A DNA stretch of 64,000 bases, taken from positions 62,001 to 126,000 of the forward strand of contig CAVXQP010000016.1 in NCBI GenBank assembly GCA_963763955.1, given 5' to 3'. Under the pieces are notes generated by a model. That model did not search any database, was not told the origin of the DNA, and was given only the letters and a program-made list of their open reading frames with translations. A program made the position numbers and the translations under genes. This DNA is from DASUPK01 sp963763955 (lineage in GTDB: Bacteria; Actinomycetota; Thermoleophilia; Solirubrobacterales; 70-9). Positions 1 through 8,462 of this stretch are shown in pieces; the stretch's first letter is position 1, and each line of letters starts with the position of its first letter.

Positions 1-547
1 TTCGCTCGCGGTCCTGCGCGTGCTCGTGCAGTTGCTGCTCCTGCGAGCTCTTCACCGTGCGGACCACCGCCTCCTTGAAGTCGGAGAGCGGATTGGCTCC
101 GTCCTGGGCGGAGAACTGCTTGGTGAGCTGGGATCGCTGATGCTCCATCGCTGTGATCAGCATCTCGCGGATCTGCTGCTGTACGGAGCCGGTCCTCTCG
201 CTGTCGAAGCTGTCGGCGATTCGCTCGACGAACTCCTCCTGCCCCTCTTCGATCACCCCGCCGAGGCGGTCGGCAAGGGGTCGGAGTTGGCGTTCGAGCT
301 CGGCTCGGACGTAGTCCACGTTGGCGGCGGTCCCCTCGGACTCGATCAGGCGAGCGCCGACCTCGATCGCCCGCGTGACGGTTTCGGCCGGCGGGCGGTT
401 CTTGTCGGCCTGCTCTCGCACGACGCGGGCAGCCCCGGCGTCCTGCACCTCGAGGTGCTCGATCACCAGGCGGTCGTCGATCGCCCGGACGGCACCGCCC
501 GCATCGCCGGACTCCAGTGGCAGTTGTGGCTTTTCAGACGCTTCCAT
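1..547 (-). CDS. Partial hypothetical protein, helical and charged
   Basis: An ATG at 547 opens a leftward frame of 182 codons that is still open at the window edge, so the C-terminus is missing. The protein starts MEASEKPQLPLESG and is rich in Glu, Arg, Gln and Ala without cysteines. Stretches such as QQQIREMLITAMEHQRSQL look like long amphipathic helices, possibly coiled coil. I recognise no family. It is divergent from the crotonyl-CoA carboxylase/reductase gene, with about 90 bases between the two starts. The plus-strand frame over the same stretch has a biased, low-complexity composition and was not called. Confidence 0.6.
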   Translation of the reverse strand, partial: MEASEKPQLPLESGDAGGAVRAIDDRLVIEHLEVQDAGAARVVREQADKNRPPAETVTRAIEVGARLIESEGTAANVDYVRAELERQLRPLADRLGGVIEEGQEEFVERIADSFDSERTGSVQQQIREMLITAMEHQRSQLTKQFSAQDGANPLSDFKEAVVRTVKSSQEQQLHEHAQDRER

Positions 548-640
548 AGGACCTATCAACGTAGTCGCCGTTGCGGACGCCAAGCTGACGAGCGTTGAAT
601 ACGATCCAGGCGTCCACGACCACCTAACGCGGGAGTCACA

Positions 641-1906
641 TTGGCCGTAGAGATCGCCGACGTATCGAAGCTCGATGTCCAGCCGGGCGAGCTGCCCGAG
701 AAGATGGCCGCCTGGGTGATCCGGCAGGAGCGCGAGGGGGAGCCGAAGGACGCGATGCAGGTCGAGGAGATCGAGGTGCCGGAGCCCGGCGCCTTCGAGG
801 TCATCGTCCGAGTCATGGCCGCGGGCGTCAACTTCAACAACGTCTGGGCCTCGCTCGGCAAGCCGGTCTCGGTGTTCAACTATGGGGACCATCCGCAGTA
901 CGGGCATCACATCGCCGGCTCGGATGCCTCCGGAGTCGTCTGGAAGGTCGGCGAGGGCGTCACCCGGTGGAAGCCGGGCGAGGAGGTGGTGATCCACTGC
1001 AATCAGGCGTCCTATGAGGACGTCGAGGTCCACGGGCTCGACCCGATGGCCGCCCCGAGTCAGGAGATCTGGGGGTATGAGACGACCTGGGGCTCCTTCG
1101 CCCAGTTCACCAAGGTGCAGGCGCAGCAGCTGCTGCCCAAGCCGAAGAACCTCTCCTGGGCGGAGTCCTCGGCCTACGGCCTCACCTACTTCACCGCCTA
1201 CCGGATGCTGATCGACCAGTGCAAGCTCCAGGCCGGCCACAACGTGTTGATCTGGGGCGCGGCGGGCGGCCTCGGCGTCTTCGCCAGCCAGCTGTGCAAG
1301 GCCGCCGGCGCGAACGCGGTGGGCGTCGTCTCCTCCGACGAGAAGGGCGAGCTGGTCAAGCGCCTGGGCGCTGTCGACTACATCAACCGCAACGAGTTCG
1401 CCGGGATGATGCGGTCGGGCGGCGAGACCTCGCCGACCGTGAAGCGGAGAAGGCGCGCTTCAAGGAGTCCCGCGGCTTCGCCAAGAAGGTGAAGGAGATC
1501 CTGGGCGACGCGCCTGACATCGTCTTCGAGCACGTAGGCCAGGCGACGTTCCCGACATCGGTCTTCGTCGTCAAGCCGTTCGGCAAGGTGGTGATCTGCG
1601 GCGCGACCTCCGGCTACACGCTCGACTTCGACGTCCGCTATCTCTGGATGAAGCCAGAAGCAGATCATCGGGTCGCACTTCGCCAACGCGTATGAGTGCT
1701 GGCGCGCCAATGAGCTGATGGCCGAGGGCAAGATCCAGCCGGTCCTCTGGCGGGTGATGGGCTTCGACGGCGTGGCCGAGGCGCATCAGCTCCTGCACGA
1801 GAACAAGCACCTCGGCAAGATCTCGATCCTCGTCGGCGCGACCAGCGAGGAGGAGGGCAAGCTCGAGGAGGGCCCGGGAGCGATTCGGGCCGAGGTTGGA
1901 GCCTGA
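641..1906 (+). CDS. ccr: Crotonyl-CoA carboxylase/reductase (two frameshifts)
   Basis: Predicted to carry out NADPH-dependent reductive carboxylation of crotonyl-CoA to ethylmalonyl-CoA, the signature reaction of the ethylmalonyl-CoA pathway. It is a medium-chain dehydrogenase/reductase without zinc ligands. Visible features are the N-terminal motif NYGDHPQYGHHIAGSD, the GYETTWGSFAQF segment, a Rossmann motif AAGGLGVFASQLCKAAGA and a C-terminal FEHVGQATFPTSVFVV typical of Ccr. The span gives about 421 codons, the usual size. Start is TTG at 641 after GGGAG. One base is lost near 1436 and one gained near 1652, so the reading frame is restored for the last 80 residues; I treat both as probable sequence errors. 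The stop overlaps the next ATG. Confidence 0.9.
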
Positions 1907-2223
1907 TGGCAGACGGCTCCTCCAACGGCGTCCTCGAGGTCGTTTACATCGACTGGCACATCAACCCCTTCCGGGCGGACCGCTGGTACGAGATCTGGGA
2001 GCCGGCCGCGGCCCGCGCGATGGCCTTCGGGGCCAAGGGCTGGTCGCTGACCCGCAACGAGGAGGACCCGCTCCACTTCCGCCAGGCGTCGATCTGGGAC
2101 AGCCACGACGACTGGGAGCGCTACTGGTATTCCGACGAGGTCGCGGCGGTTCGCGAGCAAGCGGTCAGCTACTACAACAAGCCGCTCCTACCCGTTTGGC
2201 ACGCCCTGATCGCGGGCGAGTAG
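1906..2223 (+). CDS. Small protein coupled to ccr, possible dimeric alpha/beta barrel
   Basis: A 105-residue intact frame starts at an ATG that shares its A with the TGA of ccr, so translation is probably coupled. It has no signal peptide or membrane segment and is rich in Trp and Tyr (DWHINPFRADRWYEIWEPA, DDWERYWYSDEV). The size and pattern resemble small ferredoxin-fold alpha/beta-barrel proteins (EthD or antibiotic monooxygenase type), but no catalytic motif is evident. The coupling with ccr suggests a role near crotonyl-CoA reductive carboxylation; that is inference. Confidence 0.7.
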   Translation: MADGSSNGVLEVVYIDWHINPFRADRWYEIWEPAAARAMAFGAKGWSLTRNEEDPLHFRQASIWDSHDDWERYWYSDEVAAVREQAVSYYNKPLLPVWHALIAGE

Positions 2224-2317
2224 CGCCTCGCGCGGCCGCCCCGCTACTCGCGACCCGGGTCAACGGCGCATCTCCGCAGCTACTTCGCACAGCTGCCGGT
2301 GTTCTCGATAGGCGCCA

Positions 2318-3088
2318 ATGGTCTCCGCACGCAACCCATTCGCTCGCTTCGCCCTGACCGCTGCCCTCGCGGCGGGGCTGCTCGCCGTCCAGGCAGGCGC
2401 GGCGCAGGCCAAGGTGAGCTCGTCGGTCGGCGGGTCCCTGCTCACGGTCAGGGGGGGCCACGGACCGGATCGCATCGCGGTCACCTGCACGGCCGGCCTG
2501 GTCAAGGTGAATCGCAAGGACCCCCGCAGCGGGGCCATCGAGTGCTCGAAGGTCTCTGAGGTGGACGTCATGGCCGGGTCCGGAAGCGACCGGGTCAATC
2601 TCTCCGGCGTCGGCCCCGACACGGGCTTCGGCCAGCGCGACCTGCCCGGCGGCTTCGGTCACGGCACCGGCGCGGCGGCCGACCTCGGCGACGGCAATGA
2701 CCGCTTCATCGGAGGGGCCTCCGCCTTCAATCTGGTCCTGGCGGGCGCCGGCAACGACCACCTGACCGGAGGCAGGTTCCGCGACAGCCTTCAGGGCGGC
2801 AGCGGGGACGACACCGCCACGGCGGGCGCCGGCCGCGACATCCTGCTCGGCAATTCGGGCAACGACAAGCTCAATGGCGGCGCGGACGATGACCTGCTCA
2901 GCGGCAACGCCGGCAACGACGTGCTGATCGGCGGCGCCGGAACCGACCTGCTGGGCGGGGGCGCCGGCATGGATCGCCTCTTCGGCGGCCCCGGTGCCGA
3001 CCGGTTGGTCGGCGGCCCGGGCAAGGACCGCCTCAACGGCGGGCCGGGAAACAACACGCTCGTTCAGGACTCGCCGACGAAGAAGTAA
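2318..3088 (+). CDS. Secreted RTX-type calcium-binding repeat protein
   Basis: This 256-residue protein begins with a basic stretch and a hydrophobic signal peptide ending near AQA. The second half carries about ten nonapeptide repeats of the form GGxGxDxLx (for example GNAGNDVLIGGAGTD and GGPGADRLVGG), which bind calcium in parallel beta-roll folds. The region between the signal and the repeats (residues 30-100) has no recognised domain. It is intact and stands alone between the ccr pair and clpS. The repeats establish export and calcium binding but not a function. Confidence 0.85.
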   Translation: MVSARNPFARFALTAALAAGLLAVQAGAAQAKVSSSVGGSLLTVRGGHGPDRIAVTCTAGLVKVNRKDPRSGAIECSKVSEVDVMAGSGSDRVNLSGVGPDTGFGQRDLPGGFGHGTGAAADLGDGNDRFIGGASAFNLVLAGAGNDHLTGGRFRDSLQGGSGDDTATAGAGRDILLGNSGNDKLNGGADDDLLSGNAGNDVLIGGAGTDLLGGGAGMDRLFGGPGADRLVGGPGKDRLNGGPGNNTLVQDSPTKK

Positions 3089-3100
3089 CCGGACGCGACA

Positions 3101-3200
3101 CCCGGCTTCGCCATCAGATCGCGGCCGCGGGCGGCCGCCCATCACAAGTCGCTCCGGCCTTCGGCCTGCGCTCCTGAGGAGAGCGGCCTGGTGGCCGCTA
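3101..3200. repeat. Intergenic palindromic repeat, copy 1
   Basis: A roughly 100-bp GC-rich stretch with several short inverted repeats fills the gap between the RTX gene and clpS. Its right end is the clpS stop codon itself (CTA on this strand). It shares blocks such as GCCATCA-GTCGC, GCGGCCGCCC, CACAAGTCGC and GGAGCGGCCT with the stretch at 3541-3630, and GATCTGATGGCG with 50211-50260 in inverted orientation. Confidence 0.65.
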
Positions 3201-3488
3201 GTGCTGCTCGAGCGGGGCCATCGTGAGGCCAGCCTGCTTGAGCTGCTCCCAGTAGAGCTCGGCGGGCTCACGAGGACCCGTCCAGACGGCGGCCTGGCCG
3301 CGGTTGTGGATCGTGTCGGCGAACCGGTATCCGCCATCCAGGGAGATCCCCGGGATCACGCTCGAGAGAGTCCTGGCGACGTGATCGAAGGTGTTGTGAT
3401 CGTCGTTGAGGACGATCACCAGCCAATTCCCGCCCAACCCCTCCTCCGGACCGGCGGATTTTGGACGCTCAACCGTGGTCGTGGCCAC
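3198..3488 (-). CDS. clpS: ATP-dependent Clp protease adaptor ClpS
   Basis: The 96-residue protein carries the ClpS core: WLVIVLNDDHNTFDHV followed by the helix around YRFADTIHNRGQAAVWTG. The NDDHNTF segment forms the pocket that binds N-degron residues, and the adaptor delivers substrates to ClpA or ClpC with ClpP. The N-terminal 20 residues are variable, as usual. The gene is intact, single, and flanked on both sides by related palindromic repeats. It lies between two secreted-protein genes, which gives no clue to its regulation. Confidence 0.92.
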   Translation of the reverse strand: MATTTVERPKSAGPEEGLGGNWLVIVLNDDHNTFDHVARTLSSVIPGISLDGGYRFADTIHNRGQAAVWTGPREPAELYWEQLKQAGLTMAPLEQH

Positions 3489-3540
3489 CCGGCGGAAGGT
3501 AGAGGATTCGTCCGGAGCCAGGGGGGAATTTGCACCCGCT

Positions 3541-3630
3541 CCGCCATCAAGTCGCGGCGGTAGCGGCCGCCCGGCACAAGTCGCGGCGGCTTCGCCGCCG
3601 CTCCGAAATGGAGCGGCCTACCGCCGCTAG
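3541..3630. repeat. Intergenic palindromic repeat, copy 2
   Basis: A second copy of the repeat that lies downstream of clpS, here downstream of the LamG-like gene. It contains GTCGCGGCGG twice, the hairpin CGGCGGCTTCGCCGCCG, and again ends in the CTA of the leftward gene's stop codon. Copies 1 and 2 align over about 90 bases with indels, so this is a dispersed repeat family rather than a simple terminator. Confidence 0.65.
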
Positions 3631-4328
3631 AAGGGGTTCGGAACCTGGACGAGGACGTTGTCGAAAACGCCGGTGATCCCGGTCCCGGCGCCGGATCCCT
3701 TGGCCCCCGCGGTGATGACCGTCTGACGCCCGTCCGGCTGGTCGGCACCTGAGTCCGTGGCCGAGACCACGCCCGTGCCGTTGACCGAGGCGATCACGCT
3801 GGTCGACGCGCCGCCCAACGAGAAGGCCCGAATCGCGACGGTGTTGGGCTTGCTTCCCACCTTGATGAACTTGCCGCTCCCCGCCGAGACGAGCCTGGGC
3901 CCCGCGGCGCCCTTCGGATCGCGGAAGTACTGCCACTTGTGTGCGTTCGGCAGGACGCGGAGGATGTAGCCGGCGCTGCTGCTCCAGCGAACCCCGACGC
4001 CCACGAAGGACTTCTTCTGCAGCTTCTTCGTCCCGCCGCCGACGGTGGTGGTCCCCACCATCCCCTGATCGGAGTACTGCGCGCTCGAGTCGCCGACGAC
4101 CGACGAGCGGTACGTGCACGAGTTGGTGTTCCGGCCGACCCCGATCCCGAGGGCCTGATTCGCCACCCACTTGCGCTTGCAGGCGGTGCCGCCGACCTTC
4201 TGGAAGGCGTTCACGTCGTCCTGGCTCTGGAACTGGTAGCTGGCGACCGGGATCGGCGCTGCCTGAGCCACCGCGCCGGCCACGAGGGCCGCGCCGGTGA
4301 CGAGCAGGACTGTCAGCTTGGTGCGCAT
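3627..4328 (-). CDS. Secreted LamG-like beta-sandwich protein
   Basis: Start is the ATG at 4328, which puts a signal peptide (MRTKLTVLLVTGAALVAGAV) at the N-terminus; upstream in-frame codons would bury it. The mature protein of about 210 residues has the look of a concanavalin A-like/LamG domain: alternating short strands, KTQY-like Trp/Tyr-rich cores (GYILRVLPNAHKWQYFRD) and a terminal strand IFDNVLVQV-type ending (GVFDNVLVQVPNPF). Two cysteines around CKRKW and SCTYR could form a disulfide. No catalytic residues are apparent, so carbohydrate or surface binding is the most I can suggest. Confidence 0.7.
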   Translation of the reverse strand: MRTKLTVLLVTGAALVAGAVAQAAPIPVASYQFQSQDDVNAFQKVGGTACKRKWVANQALGIGVGRNTNSCTYRSSVVGDSSAQYSDQGMVGTTTVGGGTKKLQKKSFVGVGVRWSSSAGYILRVLPNAHKWQYFRDPKGAAGPRLVSAGSGKFIKVGSKPNTVAIRAFSLGGASTSVIASVNGTGVVSATDSGADQPDGRQTVITAGAKGSGAGTGITGVFDNVLVQVPNPF

Positions 4329-4523
4329 GCGGGCGTGAATGTAGACGTGGGGCGTACGGAAACTGCAAGAACACCCCTCACGCCCCGATGGAGCGGTCAG
4401 ATGGCCGGCAGACCGGTGATTTTCGGGGCGAAGGGCGAAGCTCGAAGCGAAGTATGTGGGGCGGTCGCCTGCAGCCATGCCCGGGTTCCGCGAGCCGATT
4501 TATCGCGGGCTTACCATGTGGGC

Positions 4524-6535
4524 ATGAGCGAGCACCGCCTGCCCGAGCGGGACCGGCCCTGGGTCATGCGCACCTACGCGGGCCACTCCGATGCGCGTCG
4601 ATCGAACGAGCTCTATCGAAAGAACCTGGCAAAGGGCCAGACAGGCCTCTCGGTCGCCTTCGACCTGCCCACGCAGACAGGCTACGACCCCGACGCGGAG
4701 CTGGCCCGCGGCGAGGTCGGCAAGGTCGGCGTCTCGATCGTCGCACAAGGGCGACATGCACACGCTTTTCGACGGGATCCCACTCGGCGAGATGAACACC
4801 TCGATGACGATCAACGCCACCGCCGCCTGGCTGCTCGCGCTCTACGCAACGGTCGCCGAGGAGAACGGCGTCGAGCGCGCCGCGCTGCAGGAACGACACA
4901 GAACGACATCATCAAGGAGTACCTCTCGCGCGGCACCTATGCCTTCCCGCCGGGCCCTTCGATGCGGCTGATCGCCGATACGGTCGCCTTCACCGTCAAC
5001 GAGATCCCCAAGTGGAATCCGATCAACGTCTGCTCCTATCACCTGCAGGAGGCCGGCGCCACCCCGGTTCAGGAGATCGCCTACGCGCTTTCGACCGCGA
5101 TCGCGGTGCTGGACGAGGTGAAGGCGCGCGGCCAGGTCGGCCGACGAGGACTTTCCCAAGGTCTTCGGCCGCATCTCGTTCTTCGTCAACGCCGGGGTCC
5201 GGTTCATCGAGGAGCACGCCAAGCTGCGCGCCATGGGCGAGATGTGGGAGTAGATCGGCCGCAACCGCTACGGGGTGACCGAGCCGAAGTTCCTGCGCCT
5301 CCGCTACGGCGTCCAGGTCAACTCGCTCGGCCTGACCGAGTCCCAGCCGGAGAACAACGTGCCCCGGATCGTGCTCGAAGCGCTTGCCGTGACCCTCGGC
5401 CGCGACGCCCGTGCCCGAGCGATCCAGCTACCGGCTTGGAACGAGGCGCTCGGCCTCCCCCGCCCCTGGGATCAGCAGTGGAGCCTGCGGATCCAGCAGA
5501 TCCTCGCCAACGAGACCGACCTGCTCGACTACCCCGACATCTTCGAGGGCTCGAAGGTGATGGACGGCGCTGGTCGACGGAGCTCGCCGAGGCTGCCAAG
5601 GCCGAGATGAAGGCAGTCGAGGAGCAGGGCGGAGCGGTCGAGGCGGTCCCCTACATGAAGGCGCGGCTGGTCGAGTCGAACCGCGAGCGGATCGCCAAGA
5701 TCGAGCGGGGCGAGATCAAGGTCGTCGGGCCAGAACAAGTTCACCGAGACCGAGGATTCGCCGCTCACCGCCGGCGAGGACGGCGGCATCCTCACTCCCG
5801 ATCCCGAGGTCGAGCGCGAGCGGATCGAGGCTCTGGAGGAGTGGCAGGCACAGCGAGATCAGGCAGCCGTCGACACGGCTCTCGAGAAGCTCGCCGAGGC
5901 CGCCCGCGACGAGAGCGCGAACATCATGCCGGCGACCATCGAGGCCGCCAAGGCCGGCGCCACCACCGGCGAGTGGGCGGGCGTGCTGCGTGAGGTCTTC
6001 GGCGACTACCGGGCGCCCACCGGCGTCGCGGAGGCCGCGGGCGGCGCCGCCGCGGTGAACGGCGACCTGCTCGGCGAGGTCCGCGAGCCGAGTCTCCGAG
6101 GTCGCCGAGGAGATCGGGCACCCGATCCGGATCCTGGTCGGCAAGCCCGGCCTCGACGGGCACTCGAACGGCGCCGAGCAGATCGCCGTCCGCGCCCGCG
6201 ACGTCGGCATGGAGGTCGATCTACCAGGGCATCCGACTGACGCCCGAGCAGATCGCGGACTCCGCCGTCGAGGAGGACGTGGACGTGGTCGGGCCTCTCG
6301 ATCCTCTCCGGCTCGCACCGCGAGCTCGTCCCGCGCGTCGTCGAGCTTCTGCGCGAGCAGCGGCGCCGACATCCCGGTCGTGGTCGGCGGGATCATCCCG
6401 GCCGCGGATGCCGCCGCCATGCGCGAGGCCGGCGTGGACGGCGTCTACACGCCGAAGGACTTCGAGATCAACCGGATCATGGGCGAGATCGCCGACCTGG
6501 TCGCAGAGCGCCACCGGGCCGTCCAGCCGGCCTGA
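4524..6535 (+). CDS. ecm: Ethylmalonyl-CoA mutase, B12-dependent (many frameshifts)
   Basis: Predicted to convert ethylmalonyl-CoA to methylsuccinyl-CoA with adenosylcobalamin. The N-terminal TIM barrel begins MSEHRLPERDRPWVMRTYAG and holds the substrate segment LYRKNLAKGQTGLSVAFDLP. The C-terminal cobalamin domain has the DxHxxG motif as GKPGLDGHSNGAEQIA and the GSHRELVPRV loop. The GLDGHSNG form is characteristic of ethylmalonyl-CoA rather than methylmalonyl-CoA mutases. About ten single-base changes interrupt the frame (near 4734, 4893, 5149, 5566, 5577, 5729, 6093, 6219, 6292 and 6360) plus a TAG at 5251 where Glu is expected. Length (about 670 codons) is normal. Its stop overlaps the next ATG. 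Confidence 0.9.
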
Positions 6536-7107
6536 TGAACGACCCGGAGCTGAACGGCGACCGCAGCTCCTGGCTCCGCTGCTATCGCTGCTGGGCCACG
6601 GACCTGGAGGTCCAGCTCCATTACGACGCGATCCTGCGTATCGACCCCGAGAGTGGAGAGCCCGCGGAGCGCCTCGACGAGGTCCAGGAGGCAGTCGTCC
6701 AGTGCCTGCGCTGCCTGCACGATCAGCCACACCTGACGATCCAGGAGGACAAGGTCGTTCCGGTCGAGGACCGCTGGGAGCGGATGGTCGCGGGCACCCC
6801 CTGGGTTGCCTCCTGCACCGTCACCGTCGACCAGGACCAGGTCGAGAGCTGTTCAGGGCCCGAAGCTGCCGAGTCGCTCACCTACGGCTCTTTCGGCGAG
6901 GCGGGGACGCGCGAGTTCTTCACCCATGTGCGCTTCCACAAGCACGACGAGGAGCGGATCATCGTGCACCTCTTGGTCGAGCTGTATGCACGCTCGGCCG
7001 AAGAGGCCACCGAGGTTCTCGAGGAGGCCTCACGGGGCGTGCTCGAGATCACCTCGCTGGCGGAGGAGTCACGGCCTCCCGCCCACGCGCCCGACGAGGC
7101 TCACTAG
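6535..7107 (+). CDS. Double CxxC protein coupled to ecm
   Basis: A 190-residue intact frame overlaps the ecm stop by ATGA, so the two are almost certainly co-translated. Near the N-terminus it has CYRCW and, 34 residues on, CLRCLH: two CxxC pairs suited to a zinc ribbon. The rest is a soluble acidic domain with a FFTHVRFHKHDEERIIVHLL stretch. I do not recognise the family. Position suggests a partner of the mutase (assembly, cobalamin handling or regulation), but nothing in the sequence demonstrates this. Confidence 0.75.
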   Translation: MNDPELNGDRSSWLRCYRCWATDLEVQLHYDAILRIDPESGEPAERLDEVQEAVVQCLRCLHDQPHLTIQEDKVVPVEDRWERMVAGTPWVASCTVTVDQDQVESCSGPEAAESLTYGSFGEAGTREFFTHVRFHKHDEERIIVHLLVELYARSAEEATEVLEEASRGVLEITSLAEESRPPAHAPDEAH

Positions 7108-7177
7108 CGCTGCTGGACATTCACCGCCACTGGGGCTAGGTTGGCCTGGAACTCGTCCAACCGGGAGAGGAGTGGGC

Positions 7178-7657
7178 ATGGATGCTTCCCGAACGAAGAA
7201 GCTCTCCCTGGCCATCATCACCGCGCTGCTGACCGTCACCTGCCTCGCCGCCGCCGGCGCCGACGCAAAGAAGCACAAACGGCTGAAGCTGACGTGTGAT
7301 CAGACCACCCAGGAGATCTTCAGGACCGCAGAGCAGTTCAGGCAGCAGCACAACGCGCTGGGATGGACGATCGAGCCGGCGCCTGAGGGGCTACTCGTCG
7401 GCGGCGCCTGCAAGAACGTCGCCCCGCTGACGCGGCAGGGCGCGGCCTACCTCGCGGACGTGCATCACTCCGGCGACGCTGACCCGCCATTCCCCGGCGA
7501 GACGAACCCCGACGTGTACGCCTACCACTGGTACTGGACCGAGATCGTCGCCCGGACCAAGAAGGGCCGGCTTCGGGACACGATCACCGACTCCCATTGC
7601 GAGCGCGAGGCGATCGGGCCCGCCCCGCTGTTCGACATCCAGGTGCTCCCCTGCTGA
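7178..7657 (+). CDS. Small secreted protein with four cysteines
   Basis: The start is the ATG at 7178, eight bases after GGGAGAGGAG. Residues 8-28 form a signal peptide (LSLAIITALLTVTCLAAAGA). The mature protein of about 130 residues has cysteines at CDQTTQ, GACKN, SHCERE and the extreme C-terminus (LPC), enough for two disulfides. It has no recognised domain. The last 136 bases are opposed by the open frame of the next, leftward gene. Confidence 0.7.
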   Translation: MDASRTKKLSLAIITALLTVTCLAAAGADAKKHKRLKLTCDQTTQEIFRTAEQFRQQHNALGWTIEPAPEGLLVGGACKNVAPLTRQGAAYLADVHHSGDADPPFPGETNPDVYAYHWYWTEIVARTKKGRLRDTITDSHCEREAIGPAPLFDIQVLPC

Positions 7658-7863
7658 GGCCAGGGAGCCCCGGGCTTGTTCTCCTCGCCGGGCGCCCCGG
7701 GTTCCTTGATCGCCTCGCCGGCTGCCTTCGCCTTGTCCTTGAGGCTGCCCTTGCCGCCGGCGATGTCCTTGAGCTCCCCGGCGTCCTCCTTAAGGGCGTC
7801 GGTTCCTCCGCGCTTGTCGACCAGCTTCTTGGCCTGGTCGGTGAGCCGTCTGAAGTTGACCAT
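7522..7863 (-). CDS. Small Lys/Ala-rich protein, MT0933-like antitoxin type
   Basis: Start is the ATG at 7863, preceded by a strong AAGGAGGAG. The first 65 residues (VNFRRLTDQAKKLVDKRGG, then GSLKDKAKAAGEAIKE) are charged amphipathic helix of the kind found in short actinobacterial stress or antitoxin-like proteins. No partner toxin is visible next to it. The open frame continues over the end of the facing secreted-protein gene; that C-terminal part is Pro/Gly/Ser-rich and may be an artefact of a lost stop. Confidence 0.5.
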   Translation of the reverse strand: MVNFRRLTDQAKKLVDKRGGTDALKEDAGELKDIAGGKGSLKDKAKAAGEAIKEPGAPGEENKPGAPWPQQGSTWMSNSGAGPIASRSQWESVIVSRSRPFLVRATISVQYQW

Positions 7864-7872
7864 CACTCCTCC

Positions 7873-8388
7873 TTATCCGGGGTTCTTGCGCGGAACCAGA
7901 ACGGCCCGCTTGAACTCCGCCACAAGTGTCCCATCCTGGTTGTAGGCGCGGCTGTGGACCTTGACCACCCCACGGTCGGGCTTCGATTCGGAGGGCCGCA
8001 CCTCGAGCACCTCGGACTCGACGAACAGGGTGTCGCCGTGGAAGACGGGATTGGGATGGCTCAATTCGTCCGTGGCCAGGTTGGCGATCGCCTTGCCGGA
8101 GACGTCGTTGACGGTCATCCCGAACATCAGCGAATACACATAGGGGCCCGCCACGACGTTCCTTCCCTGCTGCGACTTCGATGCATACACGTCGTTGAGG
8201 TGCAGCGGGTGGTGATTCATCGTCAGCAGGCAGAAGAGATGGTCCTCCGACTCCGTGATCGTCTTCGCAGGCCAGTGCTTGTAGACGGCCCCGACCTCGA
8301 ACTCCTCCAGGTAGCGCCCATATTCGTGCGCGCCCGAGGCCTCCCGCTCGGCCTGATCCGTGGTCAGCTGGTGCGCTTCCTCGTTCAT
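7873..8388 (-). CDS. MaoC-family hydratase, candidate mesaconyl-CoA hydratase
   Basis: The 171-residue hot-dog protein has the hydratase-2 catalytic segment in the form LTMNHHPLHLNDVYA, followed by VAGPYVYSLMFGM and a C-terminal strand pair (VVKVHSRAYNQDG). MaoC enzymes hydrate enoyl-CoA thioesters. With ccr, ecm and the malyl-CoA lyase nearby, mesaconyl-C1-CoA hydration is the attractive assignment. Characterised mesaconyl-CoA hydratases are about twice this length, so a general enoyl-CoA hydratase or a subunit of one is equally possible. The gene is intact and lies just downstream of the small antitoxin-like gene's promoter side. Confidence 0.75.
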   Translation of the reverse strand: MNEEAHQLTTDQAEREASGAHEYGRYLEEFEVGAVYKHWPAKTITESEDHLFCLLTMNHHPLHLNDVYASKSQQGRNVVAGPYVYSLMFGMTVNDVSGKAIANLATDELSHPNPVFHGDTLFVESEVLEVRPSESKPDRGVVKVHSRAYNQDGTLVAEFKRAVLVPRKNPG

Positions 8389-8462
8389 CTGAGTCGATTC
8401 ATCCTTTCTGTTTCGGGGCCCCGACCGGCGCGGGATCGTACAAGCATTGCGCCCGGCGCCGT

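Noticed and set aside
20..598. Rightward Leu/Arg-rich frame at the left edge
   Set aside because: Low-complexity composition typical of the reverse of a coding strand; the leftward frame from 547 has normal protein composition.
4524..6535. Pseudogenisation of ethylmalonyl-CoA mutase
   Set aside because: All catalytic and cobalamin motifs persist in order with only single-base indels, and unrelated essential genes show the same damage, so errors explain it better.
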